This document shows positions 1 to 5,480 of a DNA stretch of 5,491 nt, one piece after another. The DNA comes from an uncultured Bacilli bacterium (GTDB lineage: Bacteria; Bacillota_I; Bacilli_A; RF39; UBA660). Where the stretch lies: NCBI GenBank assembly GCA_934149325.1, contig CAKPEJ010000035.1:1-5491 (forward strand), read 5' to 3'. The stretch's first letter is position 1; each line of letters starts with the position of its first letter. The notes below the pieces were generated by a model that saw nothing but the letters and a program-made list of their open reading frames with translations, had not been told where the DNA came from and did not search any database. The translations under genes and the position numbers were made by a program.

Positions 1-336
1 GAAAAAAGAAGAGATGTATTAAAAGAAATCTCGAAAGGGGATATTGTTATGGAAGAAGTATATAGAAAGTTAGATGAATTATCAGGAGAAGTAGAACTAT
101 CACTATTATATGATAAAGAAGAAAGAGATAAAAAAACTAAAGAATTAGAACTAGAATATATGAAAGAAAAAGGAATAAGTCTAGGATTAAGTCAAGGAAT
201 AAGTCAGGGTATTGAAGAGGGTATCAGTTCAAGAAATATAGAGATTGCTCAAAATATGATAAAAAAGAACATAGATATGAAAACAATATCAGAAGTAACG
301 GGTTTATCTATAGAAAAGATAAAAGAATTAAAATAA
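1..336 (+). CDS. Rpn family recombination-promoting nuclease/putative transposase, C-terminal part (5' truncated by window edge)
   Basis: The reading frame is open from base 1, and the 16 codons before the ATG at 49 (EKRRDVLKEISKGDIV) join naturally to what follows, so the visible 111 codons are the tail of a longer protein. The pattern SKGD..M, then an acidic helical segment, a lysine/glutamate-rich stretch, five GxxX units (GISL GLSQ GISQ GIEE GISS) and a closing helix-turn-helix-like segment (IEIAQNMIKKNIDMKTISEVTGLSIEKIKEL) is the classic C-terminus of Rpn/PD-(D/E)XK nuclease family transposases. Known family members are DNA endonucleases that promote RecA-independent recombination; E. 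coli Rpn proteins also act in phage defence. The catalytic nuclease domain lies upstream, outside the window, so activity cannot be judged. The stop codon is inside a terminator hairpin. I am confident of the family but cannot tell which subfamily. Confidence 0.82.
   Translation, partial: EKRRDVLKEISKGDIVMEEVYRKLDELSGEVELSLLYDKEERDKKTKELELEYMKEKGISLGLSQGISQGIEEGISSRNIEIAQNMIKKNIDMKTISEVTGLSIEKIKELK
34..51 (+). promoter_or_regulatory. Shine-Dalgarno-like site and internal ATG inside the Rpn-like gene
   Basis: AAAGGGG at 34-40 lies 8 bases before an in-frame ATG at 49-51. This is one of the strongest ribosome-binding sites in the window, yet it sits inside an open frame. Translation from here would give a separate 95-residue C-terminal protein lacking the nuclease domain. 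In E. coli, rpn genes are reported to contain an internal small gene of this kind that inhibits the full-length nuclease. The same bases also encode the SKGD protein motif, so the match could be a by-product of protein conservation. Confidence 0.45.
172..231 (+). repeat. Five imperfect tandem 12-bp units encoding GxxX tetrapeptides
   Basis: Five in-frame 12-base units encode GISL, GLSQ, GISQ, GIEE and GISS. The first three are close at DNA level (GGAATAAGT, GGATTAAGT, GGAATAAGT, each followed by one variable codon); the last two are more diverged. Glycine every fourth residue with a hydrophobic residue after it is typical of the linker between nuclease and C-terminal parts in Rpn-family proteins, where the number of units varies between copies. 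Confidence 0.7.
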
Positions 337-360
337 CCACGTAAGAAAAATACGTGGTTA
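334..360. terminator. Bidirectional terminator between the Rpn-like gene and sigK
   Basis: A perfect 10-bp inverted repeat, TAACCACGTA (334-343) and TACGTGGTTA (351-360), flanks a 7-base loop. On the plus strand it is followed by the moderately T-rich TTATATTATT. On the minus strand it is followed by TTTTAATTCTTTT, which suits the convergent sigma factor gene ending at 366. The TAA stop of the Rpn-like gene forms the base of the stem. Confidence 0.85.
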
Positions 361-365
361 TTATA

Positions 366-1067
366 TTATTTAGAGTATTGATTATTTTTTATAAATTCTC
401 TTAATAGTTTAGTTAAGGCCCTTTTTTCAATTCTTGACACATAACTTCTTGATATACCTAGTTCTTTAGCTATTTCTTTTTGAGTTAGTTCATCATAATT
501 ATTAAGTCCATATCTTTTATATATTATAGTTTTTTCTCTATCACTTAATATATTCATATATTTTTTTAGGGATTCGATGTTATTTTTTATATGAATATCT
601 TCTGCAAAATCAGGTTTTGGTGTTTTTAATATTTCCATGAATGTAATTTCATTACCATCTTTATCAAATCCAACTGATTCTTCAATACTAATATTTTTAT
701 TGTTTTTTTTATCAACTCTAAAATACATTAAAATTTCATTATCTATACATCTAGCACAATAAGTTGTTAGTTTAGTTCCATGTTTATATGAAAAAGTATC
801 AATTCCTTTTATTAATCCAATAATTCCAATACTAATTAAATCATCTATATCATTTCTTGTTGATTCATATTTTTTTACAATATGTGCAACTAATCTTAAA
901 TTATGTTCAATAAGTGTATTTCTTGCATTTTTATCTCCTTTTAATAATAATTCTAGTTGCTTTTCTTCTTCTTCTTTACTTAATGGTTCAGGGAAAACAT
1001 TATTTGAATAACTTCCTGAAAACATAAACATACCTTTTATTACGGTACTTAAAATACTTAAAAACAA
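366..1067 (-). CDS. sigK: RNA polymerase sporulation sigma factor SigK, with pro-sequence
   Basis: This 233-residue sigma-70 family protein matches SigK, the late mother-cell sporulation factor that directs spore coat and maturation genes. Region 2 includes the ARNTLIEHNLRLVAHIVKKY block (48-67), DDLISIGIIGLIKGID (75-90) and TKLTTYCARCIDNEILM (98-114). Region 4 carries the helix-turn-helix TQKEIAKELGISRSYVSRIE (195-214), nearly identical to B. subtilis SigK. The N-terminus is hydrophobic (residues 1-17) and leads into SYSNNVFPEPLS, aligning with the pro-SigK cleavage region; cleavage would fall near residues 18-20. The start is TTG at 1067, chosen because AGGTG at 1074-1078 lies 5 bases upstream; the first ATG, at residue 13, has no well-spaced site and would lose most of the pro-sequence. 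The gene is uninterrupted, with no skin-like insertion. SigE, the closest paralogue, is less likely because of the NNxFPxPLS junction and the region 4 sequence. Confidence 0.9.
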   Translation of the reverse strand: MFLSILSTVIKGMFMFSGSYSNNVFPEPLSKEEEEKQLELLLKGDKNARNTLIEHNLRLVAHIVKKYESTRNDIDDLISIGIIGLIKGIDTFSYKHGTKLTTYCARCIDNEILMYFRVDKKNNKNISIEESVGFDKDGNEITFMEILKTPKPDFAEDIHIKNNIESLKKYMNILSDREKTIIYKRYGLNNYDELTQKEIAKELGISRSYVSRIEKRALTKLLREFIKNNQYSK

Positions 1068-1073
1068 AATATC

Positions 1074-1078
1074 ACCTA
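1074..1078 (-). promoter_or_regulatory. Ribosome-binding site deciding the TTG start of sigK
   Basis: On the minus strand AGGTG stands 5 bases before TTG at 1067-1065. It supports the TTG start, which keeps the whole hydrophobic pro-sequence. Confidence 0.7.
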
Positions 1079-1085
1079 CTAGTAA

Positions 1086-1114
1086 AATATATGTCTAATT
1101 TAGTTTAAATATTA
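1086..1114 (-). promoter_or_regulatory. Candidate SigE-type promoter for sigK
   Basis: Reading the minus strand, TAATATT (1114-1108) is followed after exactly 14 bases by CATATATT (1093-1086). This resembles the B. subtilis SigE pattern (about KMATATT, 14 bases, CATAnnnT). SigE-driven transcription of sigK is established in B. subtilis. The start of transcription would fall near 1080, leaving a leader of only about a dozen bases with the ribosome-binding site almost at its 5' end, which is tight. In such AT-rich DNA a chance match is possible. Confidence 0.45.
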
Positions 1115-1132
1115 ATAATAAAAAAATTAGTA

Positions 1133-1141
1133 TGCTATAAT
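1133..1141 (+). promoter_or_regulatory. Extended -10 SigA-type promoter for the prsW-yqeG-yqeH operon
   Basis: TGCTATAAT at 1133-1141 is a perfect extended -10 element (TGnTATAAT). No good TTGACA lies 17-18 bases upstream (only TTAATA-like sequence near 1112-1117), which is usual for extended -10 promoters. Transcription would begin near 1148, just before the AGGAG ribosome-binding site at 1153-1157 and the ATG at 1166, giving a leader of about 18 bases. Confidence 0.65.
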
Positions 1142-1165
1142 TATAAAGATAGAGGAGATGTATTT

Positions 1166-2077
1166 ATGAGTATATTTGAAAACTTAAGTTTATTTCAATT
1201 ATTTGGAGTATTAATATTATCTTTAGTTCCAACAATAATATTGTTATTACTAGTTTTATATTCTGATAAAAAATCACGTGAACCATTACCACTTATTTTT
1301 ATATGTGTTTTTTCTGGTTTTTTTACGATAAGTTTTTCAATGTTACTTGGTAAGATAACTCTTCCTCAACTAAATATTTTTAGAGATGTTATTTTTAATT
1401 CAGAGTCATTTAATATTATAAAAATAATTATATTAGCAATGATAGAAGAATATTCTAAATTAATGGTTCTATATGTATTTATGTCTCACAATAAAAAGTT
1501 TGATGATATATATGATGGATTTGTATATTCTGCATTAATAGCCCTTTCTTTTGCAGGAATGGAAACTATCTTATATGTATTTAATGAAAGTACATATCAA
1601 GATATGACTTCACTTGCAGTTTTAAGAGATATTTCTACAATACCACTTCATTTGGTATGTGGAATAGCAATGGGATATTATGTTGCTATAGAAAGATTTT
1701 CAAAAACTAAATTATATAAACTTAGAAAAATTGCAAAAAGTATAATAATTCCTACATTTATACATTCAGTTTATAATTGTTTCTTTTCACTTACTATGAT
1801 AAATTTGAGAAGTAAGTCATATGCTTTAATTGTAATATTATTATTTTTATTATCAATATATGCAATAGGAGTCGCATATTTAAGAAAAATTATTGATCTA
1901 AATAAAATATTTATATCAAATGGAGAGTATCCAAAAGAATATGATTATTTAATGACAAAAGATGAATTTATGAAAAATAAAGGATTAAAAGAAAGTAAAT
2001 ATAAAAATTTACAAGAAATAATTTATGATGATGAAGATGACTTTGAACCTTTTAATAATAATGAAAATGTATTATAA
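1166..2077 (+). CDS. PrsW family glutamic-type intramembrane protease
   Basis: This 303-residue polytopic membrane protein carries the PrsW signature: an EExxK motif (E94, E95, K98 in MIEEYSKLM), DGFVYSALIALSFAGMETILY with E133, a histidine in PLHLVCGIAMGYY (H162) and HSVYN (H200, N204). In the family these intramembrane glutamates and histidines are thought to form the active site. B. subtilis PrsW starts release of SigW by cutting the anti-sigma factor RsiW, and C. difficile PrsW acts on other anti-sigma factors. Hydrophobic segments are visible around 9-32, 41-62, 84-106, 117-138, 158-175, 190-210 and 219-240. A soluble tail of about 60 residues (244-303), ending in an acidic, asparagine-rich stretch (DDEDDFEPFNNNEN), makes it longer than B. 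subtilis PrsW (about 218 residues). AGGAG at 1153-1157 supports the start. It opens the operon and is divergent from sigK. Its substrate is unknown; no anti-sigma factor is visible here. Confidence 0.85.
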   Translation: MSIFENLSLFQLFGVLILSLVPTIILLLLVLYSDKKSREPLPLIFICVFSGFFTISFSMLLGKITLPQLNIFRDVIFNSESFNIIKIIILAMIEEYSKLMVLYVFMSHNKKFDDIYDGFVYSALIALSFAGMETILYVFNESTYQDMTSLAVLRDISTIPLHLVCGIAMGYYVAIERFSKTKLYKLRKIAKSIIIPTFIHSVYNCFFSLTMINLRSKSYALIVILLFLLSIYAIGVAYLRKIIDLNKIFISNGEYPKEYDYLMTKDEFMKNKGLKESKYKNLQEIIYDDEDDFEPFNNNENVL

Positions 2078-2098
2078 TATGCTTAAAAGGAGATTATT

Positions 2099-2614
2099 AT
2101 GAAAAAGTTTATGCCAGATGCATATAAAAAAAATATATATGAAATAAATTATAAAAAATTAAAAGAAAAGAAAATAAAATATTTATTTTTTGATCTTGAT
2201 AACACTTTAATTCCGTATACAGAAAGTGTTCCAACAGAAGATAATATTAAATTATTTAAAAAATTAAAAAAAGATGGTTTTAAATGCTTTTTGTTTTCTA
2301 ATTCTCATGGAGAAAGATTAAAGCCATTTAAAGATACACTAGATATAGATATCTATACATCATCTATGAAACCACTTAAGAAAAATTATAAAAAAGTTTT
2401 ATTAAAATATAAAAAAGAAGAATGTGCTTTTATTGGTGATCAACTTATGACTGATGTTTTAGGAGCTAAAAGACAGGGATTTTATGTAATATTAGTAGAC
2501 AGAATATTTAAAAAAGAACCAATTTATACAAAATTTTGGAGATTCTTTGAAAGATTTGTTTTACTTAATTTAAAAAGAAAAGATAAATTAGTAAAGGGTA
2601 GATATTATGATTAA
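2099..2614 (+). CDS. yqeG: YqeG family HAD IIIA-type phosphatase
   Basis: This 171-residue protein has all four haloacid dehalogenase motifs: FFDLDNTL (nucleophile D32, general acid/base D34), FSNS (S67, N68), the lysine in SMKPLKK (K91) and FIGDQLMTDV (D114, D119, for Mg2+). The spacing MKPLKK...GDQLMTDVLGAKRQG is characteristic of YqeG, which is small and has no large cap domain. The physiological substrate is not established. The conserved pairing with YqeH suggests a role around ribosome assembly or nucleotide metabolism, but this is inference from context. AAGGAG at 2087-2092 lies 6 bases before the ATG. The gene begins 21 bases after the prsW stop and overlaps yqeH by 8 bases. Confidence 0.9.
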   Translation: MKKFMPDAYKKNIYEINYKKLKEKKIKYLFFDLDNTLIPYTESVPTEDNIKLFKKLKKDGFKCFLFSNSHGERLKPFKDTLDIDIYTSSMKPLKKNYKKVLLKYKKEECAFIGDQLMTDVLGAKRQGFYVILVDRIFKKEPIYTKFWRFFERFVLLNLKRKDKLVKGRYYD

Positions 2615-3623
2615 AAGGTGTATTGGTTGTGGAAGTATACTTCAGTCTATAGATAAAAATAAAGAAGGATATATAGATAAAGAAAAAATAGAAACATCAA
2701 ATTATTGTGAAAGATGTTTTAGAATAACTAATTATGGGGAATATAAAAGAGTTGAAAATAAGAAAAATGATTATCTTAATATATATAAAGATATAAATAA
2801 TACTAGTGATTTAGTTTTATTTTTAGTAGATATATTTAATTTAAATGATACTATTGATATAGTAAATAAATATATTAATAATGATGTAATAATTGTTTTA
2901 ACCAAAAAAGATGTATTACCTAAATCTGTTAAAGAAGGAAAATTAAGAAAATTCATTAAAAAGTATAATTTTAATAAAAATATAATAGATGTTTGCATAG
3001 TAAGTAGTAGTACAAATTATAATATAGATTTAGCATATGAATTAATTAATAAACATAAAAAAAGTAGTAGAGTATATGTAGCTGGTAATACAAATGCAGG
3101 AAAAAGTACATTTATAAATAAAATTATAAAGAATTATTCAGATAATATTAATTACGTTACAACTAGCATTATTCCATCAACAACTTTAGGAATAAATGAA
3201 ATAAAAATTAATGATGATTTATATTTGCTTGATACACCTGGATTAATAGAAGATGACAATATCAGTGAATATGTATCTGATAAAATGCTTAAAAAAATAT
3301 TACCTAAAAAGGAAATAAAACCAAGAACTTACCAATTAGGTGAAGGAGATAGCATTCAAAGTGATGATTTGTTTCGTCTAGAATATGTAAAGGGAAATAA
3401 AAACAGTTTTACAATATATATATCGAATGATATAATAATTAATAGAATAAACACCATGTCTAACTTAAGAGGAAAAGAATTAAAAAAGCATGTTTTAAAT
3501 GTTCCTGCTGGAAGTGATGTTATGGTGAATGGATTATGTTTTATAAAAATAGTTAAAGATGCACATATTAATTTATATACAATTGATAATGTAGGGGTTT
3601 ATATACGTAATTCATTAATTTAG
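2607..3623 (+). CDS. yqeH: Ribosome biogenesis GTPase YqeH (circularly permuted)
   Basis: The 338-residue protein starts with a treble-clef zinc finger (C5-x2-C8 ... C34-x2-C37) followed by a GTPase domain in permuted order: G4 TKKD (99-102), G5 near VSSS (132-135), G1 P-loop GNTNAGKST (160-168), G2 threonines near 192-193 and G3 DTPG (209-212). The C-terminal part contains KPRTYQL (238-244) and the ending VYIRNSLI, both close to B. subtilis YqeH (VFVRRSLI end; 366 residues). Known role: a potassium-dependent GTPase needed for maturation of the 30S ribosomal subunit. The G4 motif has threonine in place of the usual asparagine of NKxD, a tolerated change. AAAGGG at 2593-2598 gives the ribosome-binding site, and the ATGATTAA overlap with yqeG suggests translational coupling. 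It ends in TAG, the only one in the window. Confidence 0.94.
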   Translation: MIKRCIGCGSILQSIDKNKEGYIDKEKIETSNYCERCFRITNYGEYKRVENKKNDYLNIYKDINNTSDLVLFLVDIFNLNDTIDIVNKYINNDVIIVLTKKDVLPKSVKEGKLRKFIKKYNFNKNIIDVCIVSSSTNYNIDLAYELINKHKKSSRVYVAGNTNAGKSTFINKIIKNYSDNINYVTTSIIPSTTLGINEIKINDDLYLLDTPGLIEDDNISEYVSDKMLKKILPKKEIKPRTYQLGEGDSIQSDDLFRLEYVKGNKNSFTIYISNDIIINRINTMSNLRGKELKKHVLNVPAGSDVMVNGLCFIKIVKDAHINLYTIDNVGVYIRNSLI

Positions 3624-3637
3624 AAAAGAGGGAAAGA

Positions 3638-4930
3638 ATGAAAAGGAATAATTTATTGAAAATATTTTTATTTATTTTTGTAATGATAATATTTCCAAAA
3701 AATGCATTTGCTGTAACTTTTTCAGTTAATAAGTCAGCTGATAATTTAAAACCTGGTAATCCAGTAACAGTTACAATAAATGCACAAGTAGAAAATAATG
3801 CAGAATTAAGTGGCTTTGATTTAGCTTTCACTTATGATGCATCATCTTTTGATTATGTAAATGGTGCTGGAACAGAAGGCATTTCTGTAAATGGTGGTAA
3901 TGGAAAAATTACTATTTCAAGTACTGGAATTGTTCATAAACAAGATTTTACAGTTGCAACATTAAATTTTAATACTTCTAAAAACGCAAAAGCAAATAGT
4001 AGTAATTTATCTTTAACAGCAACTTCATGTACAAAAAATGAATCTGTTTCATGCAATGCAAATGGGTCAAGAATAACAACATTAGCTTTAGGTACAGATG
4101 CAACTTTAAAATCACTTAAAATACCAAATACAACATTAAGTCCAGCTTTTAATAAAAATACGTTAAATTATAACGCAAGTATTGCAGATATTACTGAACT
4201 TACTGTTAATGCAGTAGCTAGTGATTCATCTTCTAAAATACAAATATCTGATAATTATAAAAATTTGCAAAAAGGAGATAATGTAATAAAAATTGTTGTA
4301 ACAGCAGAAAATGGTGCATCAAAAACATATACAGTAACAGTTAATTTGTCTTTGACTCCAACAGATGAAGAAAAATTAAAAGCAGATGCAACATTAAAAG
4401 AATTAGTAATTAAAAATCAAACAATAGATTTTAAACCTGAAGAGAAAAAATATTATTTAGAAGTACCATATAAAACAAAAAAATTAACAATAACACCAAC
4501 TGCTACTAATGAAAAAGCAAAAGTTGAAATGGATAGTACAAAATTAAAAGTTGGTAAAAATACTATAACAATAACAGTAACAAGTGAAGATGGTGCCAAT
4601 ACTGAAACATATCAAATATTAGTTACTAGGGCAGAACAAAAAAAGGAAATTGTTCAAACTTGTCCTGATGAAACAAGTACAAGAGAGTGGATAATATATT
4701 CAGTATCAATGATAATCACATTTACTTTAGGTATAGTTTTAGGTTATTTCTTATGCAAAAAAGATGTTCTTAAAAAGATATTTAAAAAGAAAGAAAAGAA
4801 AAAAGAAGAGCCAGTTGAAGTTGAATCACTTTCTGATACAATAGAACTTGATACAACTAAAGTACTTGAGAAAGCTAAAAAAAAGACTAAAGAAGTGAAA
4901 GAAGAAAAAATAGAAGAAATAAAGGACTAA
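3638..4930 (+). CDS. Secreted, membrane-anchored protein with cohesin-like and two cadherin-like beta-sandwich domains
   Basis: The 430-residue protein has a clear signal peptide (KRNN, hydrophobic core 6-20, cleavage probably after AFA at 25). Residues about 26-150 look like a cohesin-type beta sandwich (LKPGNPVTVTINAQVEN, then GFDLAFTYDASSFDYVNG). Two tandem cadherin-like beta-sandwich repeats (Pfam cadherin-like type) follow at about 152-237 and 249-332, each opening with xDATLKxL and closing with ENGASKTYTVTV or EDGANTETYQILV. A transmembrane helix (351-373) precedes a 57-residue cytoplasmic tail rich in lysine and glutamate. No LPXTG motif is present, so anchoring is by the helix. C131 and C139 could form a disulfide. 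No catalytic motif is seen; it is probably an adhesion, scaffold or envelope-sensing protein. AGAGGG at 3627-3632 is the ribosome-binding site, 14 bases separate it from yqeH, and it is the last gene of the operon. Confidence 0.78.
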   Translation: MKRNNLLKIFLFIFVMIIFPKNAFAVTFSVNKSADNLKPGNPVTVTINAQVENNAELSGFDLAFTYDASSFDYVNGAGTEGISVNGGNGKITISSTGIVHKQDFTVATLNFNTSKNAKANSSNLSLTATSCTKNESVSCNANGSRITTLALGTDATLKSLKIPNTTLSPAFNKNTLNYNASIADITELTVNAVASDSSSKIQISDNYKNLQKGDNVIKIVVTAENGASKTYTVTVNLSLTPTDEEKLKADATLKELVIKNQTIDFKPEEKKYYLEVPYKTKKLTITPTATNEKAKVEMDSTKLKVGKNTITITVTSEDGANTETYQILVTRAEQKKEIVQTCPDETSTREWIIYSVSMIITFTLGIVLGYFLCKKDVLKKIFKKKEKKKEEPVEVESLSDTIELDTTKVLEKAKKKTKEVKEEKIEEIKD

Positions 4931-4942
4931 AAAGTCCTTTTT
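4921..4942. terminator. Rho-independent terminator, probably bidirectional, at the end of the operon
   Basis: An 8-bp perfect stem, AAAGGACT (4921-4928) and AGTCCTTT (4933-4940), with an AAAA loop, runs into a TTTTT tract at 4938-4942. The TAA of the cohesin/cadherin gene is formed by the end of the left arm and the loop, and the stop of the convergent DUF6512 gene begins immediately after the right arm. On the minus strand the stem is followed by the T-rich ATTTCTTC, so it could end both transcripts. Confidence 0.85.
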
Positions 4943-5480
4943 AAGTGTAGTAGTTTTTTAGTCCTAATTTATTATTTGATTTATCAATAAATATATCCTC
5001 TTTTAATGGATAATATGTTAAATATATAAATAATAAAAAATATATAAGTAAAATGAAGTAACAATATTTGTTAAAAAAAATATATTCTTTTTTACTTTCT
5101 AATATTTTATAATTTATAAGTTGAGTTATAAGAATTGATATATAATATATAGTAAGTGTTGTTATGGTATTATATCCAAATGTATAGTATACTGGTAAAT
5201 ACATTGAAAGAAAAATTATAATATTTAAAGTAAGTGATAAAATTTTATTACTATTATTATTTATTGAATTAATATTATTCTTTCGAAAATAAAAAAACTC
5301 TATAATGTAGTAAATTAGATAACTAGAAAAAATCATTTTCATATGTTCAAATATAGATTCATTTACTGGAAATAAAAAAGAAGTTATTAAATTTGGAAAT
5401 TTATCATATCCAAAATGAGTTAAAAAACTAATGAAAAATATTAAAAATGATGACAAAATTTTAAAATTAAATAATTTCAT
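4941..5480 (-). CDS. DUF6512 family membrane protein
   Basis: This 179-residue, strongly hydrophobic protein has about five membrane segments (roughly 8-25, 48-65, 80-100, 105-125, 136-157). It carries the family hallmark FPVNESIFEHMKM (37-49), with a histidine in the first helix (H22, THFGYDKF) and a conserved-looking C-terminal YPLKEDIFIDKSNNKLGL. The polar residues H22, N40, E41, E45 and H46 lie near or in the membrane and could bind a metal or form an active site, but no function is known for the family. The ATG at 5480 has no visible ribosome-binding site: upstream is only a run of seven T on the coding strand. The frame stays open to the window edge, so the true start could lie further upstream, although the length before the first conserved residues already looks complete. 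It ends against the operon terminator. Confidence 0.75.
   Translation of the reverse strand: MKLFNFKILSSFLIFFISFLTHFGYDKFPNLITSFLFPVNESIFEHMKMIFSSYLIYYIIEFFYFRKNNINSINNNSNKILSLTLNIIIFLSMYLPVYYTFGYNTITTLTIYYISILITQLINYKILESKKEYIFFNKYCYFILLIYFLLFIYLTYYPLKEDIFIDKSNNKLGLKNYYT

Noticed and set aside
172..231. CRISPR-like or other intergenic repeat array
   Set aside because: The units are 12 bp, in frame, without spacers, and encode a known linker pattern.
366..1067. A skin-like insertion or split sigK gene
   Set aside because: The sigma factor reads through without interruption from pro-sequence to region 4, and no recombinase is nearby.
1126..1135. GCATACTAAT on the minus strand as an alternative SigE -10
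   Set aside because: No matching -35 lies about 14 bases upstream, while the site at 1086-1114 has both boxes with correct spacing.
2073..2078. TATAAT at the end of prsW as an internal promoter for yqeG
   Set aside because: It arises from the stop codon context, has no TGn extension and no convincing -35; such matches are common in this AT-rich DNA.
2771..2998. 75-codon open frame on the minus strand
   Set aside because: It lies wholly inside yqeH on the opposite strand, has no family resemblance and is explained by the low GC content.
3568..3831. 87-codon open frame on the minus strand
   Set aside because: It overlaps the end of yqeH and the signal peptide region of the next gene; its hydrophobic stretch is just the complement of AT-rich coding sequence.
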